DNA of 9,494 bases from Bacteroides sp. UBA1773 (GCA_002315285.1 DCGR01000020.1:11761-21254), one strand, 5' to 3'. Positions 1-7,505 are shown, numbered from the stretch's first letter. The notes: generated by a model from the sequence alone, not told the origin. Translations and numbers: made by a program.

Positions 1-2
1 AA

Positions 3-347
3 TCGCGCACCGACATGATCCGCCATGCCGAAGTGCTCAACCAGCTTCCACTCGACACCCTGAAAATACATCAGCTGCAACTCATACGCGGCACACGGAT
101 GGCCCACGAATATGAATTGCAGCCGAACGAATTTCATTTGTTCGATGTCGATGAGTACATTGCCTTGGTCATCGACTTCATGGAACGTTTACGTCCCGAA
201 CTCACCGTGGAGCGATTTGTGTCCGAGAGTCCGAAACCATTGCTCATCGCCCCCGACTGGGGCATGAAGAACTACGAGGTGACCAATCGCTTACGCCAGA
301 CGATGATCCGCCAGCAGCGCTACCAAGGCCGGTGCTACCAGTCCTGA
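3..347 (+). CDS. TIGR01212/YhcC-type radical SAM protein, C-terminal fragment (5' end outside window)
   Basis: Only the last 114 codons are present; the frame is open from position 3 into the left edge, so the start and the CxxxCxxC iron-sulfur motif lie outside the window. The visible part matches the C-terminal half of the TIGR01212 (E. coli YhcC-like) radical SAM family. A residue run TDMIRHAEVLNQLPLDTLKI is followed by HQLQLIRGTRMAHEY, then an acidic DVDEYIALVIDFMERL helix, then LLIAPDWGMKNYEV and a C-terminal YQGRCY. Family members are predicted cytoplasmic 4Fe-4S/SAM enzymes whose substrate is not firmly established. The Met at position 15 is internal, not the start. The TGA stop is followed by one base and then by the stop of the converging esterase gene. 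I am confident in the family and unsure of any specific reaction. Confidence 0.82.
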   Translation, partial: SRTDMIRHAEVLNQLPLDTLKIHQLQLIRGTRMAHEYELQPNEFHLFDVDEYIALVIDFMERLRPELTVERFVSESPKPLLIAPDWGMKNYEVTNRLRQTMIRQQRYQGRCYQS

Positions 348-348
348 G

Positions 349-1776
349 TCAGAGTTGCCAATCGTCGGTACGGAACGGAGCCACAGGCACACCAAACGTG
401 TTGAACACCGTGCCCACGCACCAGTTGCGGAAGCAGTAGCGCACAGCCACAGGCTCGGTCACCTCGGCACATTTCACCTCGATACCATCGTTGTACAACC
501 TACCAATGGCTGGGTGGAACACCTTGTCGGCGCCTGCCACCTCAAATCCTGTCAAGTCCTGCCCCATTGGAGCCAACCCATTCATCACGTTGTCAAACGT
601 GATGTAGGCCTTTCCGTCCTTCACCGTCATGTTCTTGTAAATAGGTGGATTGGCATCGATGAAGTCCATGCCATAGTCGTTCTTCAGCGCCAGATAGGCC
701 AGTCGGCGACCAACGTCCATCTTCCGGCAAGGGTGAATGGTGCCAAACTCGCCGATATCCACCGTAGCAGCCATGCCACTGTGAGGGATGGTCTTCAGTG
801 TGGCAGCCTGGGCCTCATAGAAGTAACCCGATTGCCAGCTGTTGGGGTCATTGTAAGGATAAGGAGCAATCTGCACGAAATAGAAAGGAGCGTCGGGCAC
901 CTGGAACAGTTCGCGCATCATCTTCACGTAAGCCGTCTGCAAGCGGATGTATTGCTCGCTGTTGCCACGGTTTGCCTCACCTTGATACCAGATCATGCCC
1001 TTGATGGTGAAAGGCACAAGAGCCGACACCTGTCCGTTGAAGAGCAGACAGGGATATTGGTATGCACGTTTTTTTGCCAGTTCGGCATCGGCCAGGTGGT
1101 CGAAGCTGAACTCACCCTTGAAGTTGTTCTCAAGCACGTCGCGGGTCATCCATGTCTCGATGCTGCTGCCGCCCCAGCTGCTCACGATGATGCCCACCGG
1201 CACATCAATGGATGCCTGCAACGCTTCGGCAAAGAAGTAAGCCGTTGCACTGGTTCCTGCCACAGCCTCTGGAGTGTGCTCCTGCCACTTGCAATCGATG
1301 GTGGGGACAGGAGTAGTCGACGATTTGCGAGTAACGTTGCAGATGCGGATGGGAGTGCTTTTCTTCGCACGTACGATAAACTCTGGTGCCCCCTTGGCCG
1401 GCTGTTTGCCATAGCCCTTCACAGGCATCTCCATGTTGCTCTGCCCGGAGCAGAACCACACCTCACCTATCATCACGTTGTCGATGACACACGCCTCACC
1501 GTCTCTGTCATCGATAATCAGTTTGTACGGGCCGCCCGCCTGAGGTGTAGGCAGGGCTGTCATCCATTTGCCATTGTTGTCGGCCTGAGCCACAAACGAT
1601 GTGTTGTTCCACGAAGTGGTGATCCTTACCTGAGCACCTGCCTTGGCTTGTCCCCAGATGTTGGCATTGGTCTGCTGTTGCAGCACCATGCCGTTCGAGA
1701 AGAACGATGGCATGTTCACCTTGGCATTCACACTGGCAAAAGCCAGACATGCGAGAATTAAAATCAGTTTTTTCAT
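349..1776 (-). CDS. Exported sialate O-acetylesterase-type SGNH/GDSL esterase
   Basis: A 475-aa protein with a signal peptide (MKKLILIL..., hydrophobic to about residue 16, likely cleavage after VNA at residue 18). It then has the sialate O-acetylesterase family layout. A beta-rich N-terminal part is followed by IGEVWFCSGQSNMEMP at about 103-118 with nucleophile Ser113, the block SSWGGSSIETW at 199-209, MIWYQGEAN at 261-269, and DIGEFGTIHP at 340-349 with the likely catalytic His348. Members remove O-acetyl groups from sialic acids or from plant polysaccharides such as xylan; the sequence does not say which. The frame stays open upstream to 1842, but the Met at 1776 is chosen because it begins the signal peptide. 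The gene is divergent from the DUF4091 gene, which suggests joint work on periplasmic or surface glycans. Length and motifs look complete. Confidence 0.9.
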   Translation of the reverse strand: MKKLILILACLAFASVNAKVNMPSFFSNGMVLQQQTNANIWGQAKAGAQVRITTSWNNTSFVAQADNNGKWMTALPTPQAGGPYKLIIDDRDGEACVIDNVMIGEVWFCSGQSNMEMPVKGYGKQPAKGAPEFIVRAKKSTPIRICNVTRKSSTTPVPTIDCKWQEHTPEAVAGTSATAYFFAEALQASIDVPVGIIVSSWGGSSIETWMTRDVLENNFKGEFSFDHLADAELAKKRAYQYPCLLFNGQVSALVPFTIKGMIWYQGEANRGNSEQYIRLQTAYVKMMRELFQVPDAPFYFVQIAPYPYNDPNSWQSGYFYEAQAATLKTIPHSGMAATVDIGEFGTIHPCRKMDVGRRLAYLALKNDYGMDFIDANPPIYKNMTVKDGKAYITFDNVMNGLAPMGQDLTGFEVAGADKVFHPAIGRLYNDGIEVKCAEVTEPVAVRYCFRNWCVGTVFNTFGVPVAPFRTDDWQL

Positions 1777-1863
1777 GAGTTTGATAATTATAAGTTCATA
1801 AATCAGCATCACCCTAACTCCCGCAAGCGCAACTGTTCGCACGGCTTCTCATGCAGGGCGACA

Positions 1864-1871
1864 CAAAGATA
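1864..1871 (-). promoter_or_regulatory. Candidate -7 element of the esterase promoter
   Basis: Read on the minus strand, this octamer is TATCTTTG, an exact match to the Bacteroidetes -7 consensus TAnnTTTG. It lies about 88 bases upstream of the esterase ATG at 1776. No good TTTG was found at the expected -33 distance, so the call rests on one element and on its place in the divergent intergenic region. Confidence 0.5.
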
Positions 1872-1921
1872 GCTGTTTTTTTGGCTTACAGCATACGATT
1901 TGTGCAGAAAATCAATAAAAC

Positions 1922-1968
1922 CACGACAATTATGTGTGTTATGTGAAAAAAAACGTATTTTTGTCGTG
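1922..1968. repeat. 8-bp inverted repeat bracketing the DUF4091-gene promoter
   Basis: CACGACAA at 1922-1929 is the exact reverse complement of TTGTCGTG at 1961-1968, with 31 bases between the arms. The left arm ends just before the candidate -33 element and the right arm overlaps the last three bases of the -7 element. The centre-to-centre distance is 39 bp, close to four helical turns, which would fit a dimeric regulator bound at both arms or a looped operator. A smaller dyad, TGTC-AAA-GACA, follows at 1967-1977 near the expected transcription start. The repeat is seen directly; the operator role is inference. Confidence 0.4.
1933..1963 (+). promoter_or_regulatory. Candidate Bacteroidetes-type promoter of the DUF4091 gene
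   Basis: TATTTTTG at 1956-1963 matches the -7 consensus TAnnTTTG exactly. TGTG at 1933-1936 is a 3-of-4 match to the -33 element, with 19 bases between them. The expected transcription start is near 1970, giving a leader of about 40 bases before the ATG at 2012. That leader has no clear Shine-Dalgarno sequence, as is common in this phylum. Confidence 0.6.
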
Positions 1969-2011
1969 TCAAAGACAAGAGACACAATTATTCACCATTA
2001 ACATTTCCATC

Positions 2012-3706
2012 ATGAAGAAATCCATTATCCTGACGTGTCTGGTTGCCTCCTTGCTGGCAACGCCCATGCGTGCGCAATTCGACACAAGCGAGCTTCCCGA
2101 TCCCAAACCCGGACCACAGGAAGCATGGCAAACCCTCAAGGCTCCCAAACTGGCATGGGGGACCATCGACGAGCGCTACTCGCGCAGCCAGCTGCCCAAG
2201 GCCGAGAAAACCCCATCGCTCTACGCATGGCGGGGCGAACGTGTCAGCGCACAGGCCATCCTCGCCACGCCCAAGGCTTTGAAGGGCGTCACGTTCGAAG
2301 TCAGCGACCTGCGTTGCGGACGCCATTACATCTCATCCAGCAACATCCGCAAGTATTTCGTACGCTATGTGCTCACCGACTATTACAATGCGGTGCAGAA
2401 AGACTCCTTCCTCATGGCCGACCGCCTCTCCCCCGTGGCTCAACTCGACATCGATGCCAACACCACACGACCCCTCTGGCTCGACATCCACGTGCCGCAG
2501 GAAGCCGTAGCAGGCAAATACACAGGCAAGCTCACCGTCCATTGCGAAGGAAGCGACCTCACACTCCCCATCTCCCTTACGGTGGGCAAACGTGTGTTGC
2601 CCGAACCCTACTACTGGAAGTTCCACCTCGACCTCTGGCAAAACCCATTCTCCGTGGCCCGCTACTACAACGTGCCGCTCTGGAGCCAGCAACATTTCGA
2701 CCTCATGCGTCCCATCATGACGCAGCTAGCCCAAGCTGGACAGAAAGTCATCACCACCTCCATCATCCGTCATCCCTGGGACAGCCAGACCGAAGACCCC
2801 TTCGAGAGCATGATTGTGAAGATGAAACACGTTGATGGCACGTGGAGCTACGACTACACCGCCTTCGACAAGTGGGTGGAATTCATGATGAGCTGTGGCA
2901 TCACCGAACAGATTGACTGCTACACCATCGTGCCTTGGGGATTCTCGTTCGAATACATCGACATGGCATCCTCATCCCTCGTGGAGTTCACCGCCAAACC
3001 CGGTGAGAAAGCCTATGAGGATTATCTCCGGCCACTGCTCACCGACTTTGCCAAGCACCTCAAGGCCAAGGGCTGGTTTGCAAGGACCTGCATCGCCATG
3101 GACGAACGCCCCATGGACTTGTTGCGCAAGGCATGGGACCTGCTGCGCAGCGTCGATCCCGGCTATCGCATCCAAGGTGCCATCAACTATTCGCCCGAAC
3201 TGGTGTCGATGATGTACGATGTCTGCCTGTTCTACAAATACACCGACCTCCCCGATGGAGTGCAGCAGGAACGCAAGCAGGCAGGCGAGCCGCTCACATT
3301 CTACACCTGTTGCAGTCCCGATCACCCCAACACCTTCACCTTCTCGCCTCCTGCCGAGTCGGCATTCCTGGGATGGCATGCAGCCAACCTCGGCTACGAC
3401 GGCTACTTGCGTTGGGCTTACAACAGCTGGACCATCACTCCACTTCAGGACAGCCGCTACTTCAAGCGCAACTGGCTCAGCGGCGACTGCTTCTTCGTAT
3501 ATCCAGGCGAAAGCAGCATCCGCATGGAGCGGTTGGTAGAAGGAATCCAGGCCTACGAGAAGATTCGCATCCTGCGTGAAGATGGCGTGCCCGAAGCCAA
3601 GCTCAAGGCACTGCTTGCCCCATTCGGCGGCACAGAGTATGCCGAAGGCACCGATGCTCCTGCCATCATCCGTCACGCAAACGCCATGTTGCGCAGATTC
3701 GATTAG
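2012..3706 (+). CDS. Exported DUF4091 domain protein, glycoside-hydrolase-like
   Basis: A 564-aa protein with a signal peptide (MKKSIILTCLVASLL, likely cleavage after MRA at residue 21). Residues about 65-195 form a beta-rich N-terminal domain. A barrel-like region follows from PYYWKFHLDLWQNPFSVARY at about 199, including IAMDERP at 361-367, which is the DE(R)P position expected for an acidic residue in this family. The DUF4091 C-terminus is clear: GYDGYLRWAYNSW at 461-473, GDCFFVYPGE at 491-500, and SIRMERLVEGIQAYEKIRIL at 502-521. Such proteins are annotated as glycoside-hydrolase-like, mostly without an assayed substrate. The Met at 2012 is chosen over the in-frame Met at 1934 because it starts the signal peptide and lies downstream of the predicted promoter. 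The gene is divergent from the esterase and converges on the minus-strand gene ending at 3795. Confidence 0.88.
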   Translation: MKKSIILTCLVASLLATPMRAQFDTSELPDPKPGPQEAWQTLKAPKLAWGTIDERYSRSQLPKAEKTPSLYAWRGERVSAQAILATPKALKGVTFEVSDLRCGRHYISSSNIRKYFVRYVLTDYYNAVQKDSFLMADRLSPVAQLDIDANTTRPLWLDIHVPQEAVAGKYTGKLTVHCEGSDLTLPISLTVGKRVLPEPYYWKFHLDLWQNPFSVARYYNVPLWSQQHFDLMRPIMTQLAQAGQKVITTSIIRHPWDSQTEDPFESMIVKMKHVDGTWSYDYTAFDKWVEFMMSCGITEQIDCYTIVPWGFSFEYIDMASSSLVEFTAKPGEKAYEDYLRPLLTDFAKHLKAKGWFARTCIAMDERPMDLLRKAWDLLRSVDPGYRIQGAINYSPELVSMMYDVCLFYKYTDLPDGVQQERKQAGEPLTFYTCCSPDHPNTFTFSPPAESAFLGWHAANLGYDGYLRWAYNSWTITPLQDSRYFKRNWLSGDCFFVYPGESSIRMERLVEGIQAYEKIRILREDGVPEAKLKALLAPFGGTEYAEGTDAPAIIRHANAMLRRFD

Positions 3707-3719
3707 TCATTGGTCATTC

Positions 3720-3795
3720 GTGTTAGCGTTAGTATTAGTGAATGCGCGGTCATTCCAACTGATTGAGTCGCTTCTCTATTACTAACGACTAACAC
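3720..3795. terminator. Long stem-loop filling a convergent gap, probable bidirectional terminator
   Basis: GTGTTAGCGTTAGTA at 3720-3734 pairs with 3780-3795 (TACTAACG, one bulged A at 3788, then CTAACAC), giving 15 base pairs around a 45-base loop. The loop contains a second small hairpin, GAATG at 3740-3744 with CATTC at 3751-3755. The structure begins 13 bases after the DUF4091 stop codon, and its right arm ends in the stop codon of the opposing gene. There is no strong U-tract on either side, so this is not a textbook intrinsic terminator; its position between converging genes supports the call. Confidence 0.5.
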
Positions 3796-5216
3796 TATCC
3801 ATCCAACCTCATCAACTCCCTCATGAAGGCGTGACGGCGTTTGTATGTTTCCTGAAATTCCTTTTTCAGTTCATGCACCAAAGGCATTGCTTCACTACAG
3901 CAGTCAAGAAGTCGCTCCATTTGGAATCTGACAGAACTATAGTCTTTGGAAGTCGCAGTAGCCGCCATTTCGCGGATGGCATCTACATGATGTCGGACAA
4001 CCAGCATCCTTTGTGCCATGGTTAGGACTGAGGCATATTCCTTGAACGCCTCAAACCCTTCTGTATTTTCCATTTTATCATTGATGCTCAGACAATCACA
4101 AAGCAGTTCCAATGATGTTTCCTCCGCCAAAATACGTGCCACACATTTGTGTGTGAACAGCAAACTTCCCTTCATGAGTTCAGTCACGATTTCCTTCAGC
4201 TTGACTTTGAACTCGTCATCGGGCATCAGTTTCTTCAGATTCAGGTAGTATCCATACATTTCCTCACTGCAACTATGCCTCATCAGAGAAGCATAATCCT
4301 CAATCCGGGTTTCTATTATGCCAAGTTTCTCACATGCTTCAATCCGCTTGATGCAACATTCGTTCACGTAGGAATACTCATCGTGTGGAGTACACTTGAT
4401 GGCTCTGCCAATGGATTCGATTGCCGCTTCCCACTGTCCGTTGCATAGCTGATTGTCTATGACACGCCTGCTGATTTCGGGCACTCCGAAGTTTTCCTCT
4501 GTCAGGGAGGCAGCATCGTTGTCCATGCCTTTACGCTGTAGGAATGATGCCTTACGCATGATCCACTTGTTCTTATCCCTGTTGTATCTCTGGACAGCGA
4601 TCTTAGTGTCCAGTGTCTTCAGATGTTCGTCGGCCTCCGACAATTCTCCGTTGAGCACACAGAGCAGCATGTCGAAATCGCATATACAGTAATCTGCGTA
4701 AGTTTCCATCCTTGCCGCCTTCTGAATCTCTCGCTGGATATCGTTTAGTTTCTTCTGGTCGAACACATCGCGTTCAATCATTTCAATCAGCAAATCCACG
4801 CATTTATATGTACAGAAGTCATCCCCATCAAACGAATCATCAGCAAACACTTCATCCTTACTGTATTCCTTGCCTACCGAGCTTATTATCTGACATGCTA
4901 TGTCAGCTGCTTCATGGCACTTGGCTTTATCCTTCAAGTATTCTGCCTTCTCGTACATTCGCCAGAGCCCCGAGTCTATCTGGTGCCAATCCATGGATGG
5001 CCCCCACTTGGAACGTATCTCATCAGCACACAGAAACACGTTTTCCACCTCTTGTCTGAAATCCACACATGCCGTTTCGTCTGGCAGAAACCGCTTGGTC
5101 AGCTTCTTGGCCAACGAGGCGTTTCTGTACACCTCCTCCTTCAGGAAGTCATAGAGCTCTTCTTCATCGGTGTATCGGAACACCTTATCCAATGTGTTCT
5201 TGTCAATTGTTGCCAT
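3795..5216 (-). CDS. Hypothetical Cys-rich helical protein, last gene of the minus-strand cassette
   Basis: I do not recognise a named family for this 473-aa protein. It has no signal peptide or membrane segment and looks almost wholly alpha-helical, with repeated amphipathic helices such as WEAAIESIGRAIKCTPHDEY and IKRIEACEKLG, in the style of TPR-like repeats. The N-terminal part (YDFLKEEVYRNASLAKKLTKRF, then a block around DWHQIDSGLWRMYEKAEYL) faintly recalls the helical region that accompanies SWIM zinc-finger proteins, but no CxCxnCxH SWIM motif is present. I count about 20 cysteines (about 4%), unusually many, including CC pairs and a YCIC run. It starts 12 bases after the stop of the DUF3843 gene, so the two are probably co-transcribed. 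A scaffold or protein-binding role is a guess from the repeats. Confidence 0.75.
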   Translation of the reverse strand: MATIDKNTLDKVFRYTDEEELYDFLKEEVYRNASLAKKLTKRFLPDETACVDFRQEVENVFLCADEIRSKWGPSMDWHQIDSGLWRMYEKAEYLKDKAKCHEAADIACQIISSVGKEYSKDEVFADDSFDGDDFCTYKCVDLLIEMIERDVFDQKKLNDIQREIQKAARMETYADYCICDFDMLLCVLNGELSEADEHLKTLDTKIAVQRYNRDKNKWIMRKASFLQRKGMDNDAASLTEENFGVPEISRRVIDNQLCNGQWEAAIESIGRAIKCTPHDEYSYVNECCIKRIEACEKLGIIETRIEDYASLMRHSCSEEMYGYYLNLKKLMPDDEFKVKLKEIVTELMKGSLLFTHKCVARILAEETSLELLCDCLSINDKMENTEGFEAFKEYASVLTMAQRMLVVRHHVDAIREMAATATSKDYSSVRFQMERLLDCCSEAMPLVHELKKEFQETYKRRHAFMRELMRLDG

Positions 5217-5228
5217 ACAGAATGATTT

Positions 5229-6740
5229 TCAATACATGGAACGTCGATAATAGCGAGCAAGAAAATCAAGGTTTGCCTGCGCCATCGCATGTGACTCTGT
5301 CGGGGGGTCACCAGCAAACGAGAGGTTACGAAATCCACCATGACCAATGATGTATCGCACACATTCACCACGCAATGCATCCGTGTCAAGGACATACATA
5401 CTCTCTTGCTCTGAAATGGCTGCGTCATAGAATGGATTATTGTCATCACAAATCGAAGCACAAAGTTCCCTTGCCAACTCCATGCCTCCATCAGTAGGAA
5501 GATAAACCAGCAATTCCTTGCTTTCCCTGATATGGTCAGGGAATTTGTCAAACAGTTTGTCTCTGTCTTTTGTCTTCGCTATGTCATCGTGCCATGCTTT
5601 CAGGTCATCGAAACTATGGAAATAGTACAGACGTTGTCCGTTGTTCTTGTCAATGACCTTTTGGTAGATACCAATCACACATTTGTGGCTCTCCACAGAA
5701 TCAAGGTGTTTCCTGATTTCGTCATCAAAGCTTCCATTGAAATGCTGGAACGATGAAATACCCGTCGCATGCCAGCAGTCCTTATACCATGCAAACGCAC
5801 CAATAACGAGGTTGGCATCCTCATCGAATTCGGACCAGTCAATTCCGAAGTCAGCAAAGCAGACCTTGATTTCCTCCTTGTCCAAACAACGCAAAGCAAC
5901 AGACTCTTCATCCGCGGCTTCCACCATATACATATCAAAATCCTTGAACCTGATTCCACGTACCCATTCGGCACATTTCCTTACACTTCCGTCTTCGTGG
6001 GAAACAAGCATATCGGCATACCACTCCTGCGGCAACGTTGCAAGTGGTCCCCCTTTTTCCTTAAAAGGCATCGTGGAGCGGATATGATAGTTGACATGAG
6101 CCCCCAATTGTGACAAATGTCTGTAATAAGCCTCCGTTTCCTGGGCATATCCTTCTGCAGTGACATTGCTGAACGACATGTAGCAACCTTCCGGATCTGA
6201 TAGCCACGACAGCACATCTCTCATCTTGTAGAAATTGCCCAACACCCGTTCTGAATACATGTCATCGAGCATATCCTCATTGATGGTTATGTCATCAAAC
6301 ACGCCATCCAGATATCCATACACCACCTTTCCCAATGCATCCACGGCAGGCATCAGGGGGTTGGCATAACGCATGTTGTCATAATTTGTCAACGTCATCC
6401 AGATGATGAAGGAACACGACTGGATGGACACCTCATCCAATGGCACCTCACATTCTCCCCATTGGAAAGGCATATATGTTCCATACAGGCGTTTATGACC
6501 CATACAGAACCCCCTCCACACACCTGCGTCTGCCACTGTATCCTCCAGATGCAGCGTCAGGCGGATGGCCAGGTCCTTCGACACCTCCTTGTTTATATAT
6601 TCACCACCTGAGAGCAATGTTATCAGCTTCTGCAATTGCTTCGCCACTCTGACATACTCCATGTCCGAAGCATACGGACGATGATTGATGTGATGACTGC
6701 GAAAATCTACAGCCGTAATTGGTTTTGTGATTTTGGACAT
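5229..6740 (-). CDS. DUF3843 family protein
   Basis: A 503-aa protein from the preferred start. It resembles the Bacteroidetes DUF3843 family: an N-terminal HRPYASDMEYVRVAKQLQKL at 20-39, then LTLHLEDTVADAGVWRGF at 61-78 followed by HKRLYGTYMPF, and a C-terminal NPFYDAAISEQES at 435-447 with ANLDFLARYYRRSMY at 489-503. The family function is unknown. No signal peptide or membrane helix is seen, so it is probably cytoplasmic. The frame is open to 6878; the Met at 6740 is chosen because family-like sequence begins there and the 58-base gap before it is AT-rich and non-coding in character. The alternative ATG at 6806 would overlap the upstream stop. It lies between the pRiA4b ORF-3-like gene and the Cys-rich helical gene on the same strand. 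The assignment rests on remembered family patterns. Confidence 0.75.
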   Translation of the reverse strand: MSKITKPITAVDFRSHHINHRPYASDMEYVRVAKQLQKLITLLSGGEYINKEVSKDLAIRLTLHLEDTVADAGVWRGFCMGHKRLYGTYMPFQWGECEVPLDEVSIQSCSFIIWMTLTNYDNMRYANPLMPAVDALGKVVYGYLDGVFDDITINEDMLDDMYSERVLGNFYKMRDVLSWLSDPEGCYMSFSNVTAEGYAQETEAYYRHLSQLGAHVNYHIRSTMPFKEKGGPLATLPQEWYADMLVSHEDGSVRKCAEWVRGIRFKDFDMYMVEAADEESVALRCLDKEEIKVCFADFGIDWSEFDEDANLVIGAFAWYKDCWHATGISSFQHFNGSFDDEIRKHLDSVESHKCVIGIYQKVIDKNNGQRLYYFHSFDDLKAWHDDIAKTKDRDKLFDKFPDHIRESKELLVYLPTDGGMELARELCASICDDNNPFYDAAISEQESMYVLDTDALRGECVRYIIGHGGFRNLSFAGDPPTESHAMAQANLDFLARYYRRSMY

Positions 6741-6764
6741 ATTGATATATACATTATATATTAC

Positions 6765-6788
6765 TGACACTAAATATTGACACTGACA
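6765..6788. repeat. Short direct repeats upstream of the DUF3843 gene
   Basis: TGACACT occurs at 6765-6771 and again at 6778-6784, a period of 13 bases; TGACA also recurs at 6784-6788. They sit in the AT-rich gap between the pRiA4b ORF-3-like stop and the DUF3843 start. They could be a regulator site for an internal promoter, although no exact TAnnTTTG was found on the minus strand here. Confidence 0.3.
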
Positions 6789-6798
6789 GGAATTCTCC

Positions 6799-7464
6799 TC
6801 ATTCATTAAAGCCTTCACATAGTCGTGCGGCTCGTTCTGCATCGAACGCTTCTGGGTCGAAGCCGTTTTGATCCTCACGTCTTGGGTCTATGGATCCACC
6901 CATGCACATCCCACAATCCTCCCCGGACATGCCATCCATTGGTGGTTCTTCCTCGCGTAATGCCCCATATCCACCCACACCGCCACAATCTTCTGGAGGA
7001 CAGGCACGTTTTCCACCGGCAAATCTGATACGGTGAGGTTCCTCTCCAGCATAGTCAGCCACAGAAGACAGACGTATCTCATGTTGCCAATCATCACCGA
7101 AGTCATACTCGAAAATCACCGTCTTTCCCCTTTCGCGCAGAATGTCGGCAATAATGAGCTCTTCGCTTGCGTGCTGTCGGCCACCGTGGAAACCCTTCCT
7201 GCCATTAGCGGCACTTTGGTAAGCAGGAACGTACAGGTCATCGCCCACACGAAACTGATGAAAATGACATCCAGACCATCCCATCAAGGGGAGGATGAGT
7301 TCTGCCAACCGACGGAGTGTTATATTGCTTGGAACCTCAACCTTTCTCCATATTGCAGGTCTGATACCCTTCAGAGTGATGCGAAACGTATATTTCTTCA
7401 CTTTCCTGGCTAGCTGATAGTGAGGATAGTTGTCTTCCGTATATTTCTTTCTGGCTGTTGGCAT
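6799..7464 (-). CDS. Plasmid pRiA4b ORF-3-like protein (PF07929 family)
   Basis: A 221-aa protein with the family's ordered motifs: YTFRITLKGIRPAIWRKVEV at 25-44, MGWSGCHFHQFRVGD at 61-75, IFEYDFGDDWQHEI at 117-130, CPPEDCGGVGGYGAL at 155-169 and GFDPEAFD at 201-208. These proteins are widespread in bacteria and mobile elements, are sometimes labelled IS1096 TnpR-like, and have no settled biochemical function. No signal peptide is present. The aromatic residue usual in CGGVWGYE is Gly here, and a Met/Cys/Gly-rich stretch (MDGMSGEDCGMCMGGS) at 176-191 lies before the terminal motif. Start choice is uncertain: 7464 follows an A-rich leader, but an in-frame ATG at 7506 forms a TGATG overlap with the nucleoside hydrolase stop, and another lies at 7491. 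The overlap would imply translational coupling. Confidence 0.85.
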   Translation of the reverse strand: MPTARKKYTEDNYPHYQLARKVKKYTFRITLKGIRPAIWRKVEVPSNITLRRLAELILPLMGWSGCHFHQFRVGDDLYVPAYQSAANGRKGFHGGRQHASEELIIADILRERGKTVIFEYDFGDDWQHEIRLSSVADYAGEEPHRIRFAGGKRACPPEDCGGVGGYGALREEEPPMDGMSGEDCGMCMGGSIDPRREDQNGFDPEAFDAERAARLCEGFNE

Positions 7465-7505
7465 CTTCGTTTTGTGGTACCTGGACTTCATGTCCCGACA
7501 GTCCA

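Noticed and set aside
355..1761. Plus-strand open frame of 468 codons opposite the esterase
   Set aside because: It is the antisense shadow of a well-supported esterase gene; its His/Val-rich translation matches no family and has no promoter or leader.
2035..2835. Plus-strand open frame of 266 codons inside the DUF4091 gene
   Set aside because: It overlaps a clear DUF4091 gene in another frame; the Arg/His/Pro-rich translation is typical of a shifted GC-rich coding sequence.
2972..3676. Minus-strand open frame of 234 codons opposite the DUF4091 gene
   Set aside because: Antisense to conserved C-terminal DUF4091 motifs and without recognisable domains.
6741..6878. Longer N-terminus for the DUF3843 protein, starting at 6878 or 6806
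   Set aside because: It would overlap the end of the pRiA4b ORF-3-like gene, and the extra residues look like translated AT-rich spacer, not family sequence.
6799..7464. Transposon or IS1096-like mobile element suggested by the family label of the pRiA4b ORF-3-like gene
   Set aside because: No transposase, terminal inverted repeats or target-site duplication were found around it; the family label alone does not show a mobile element.
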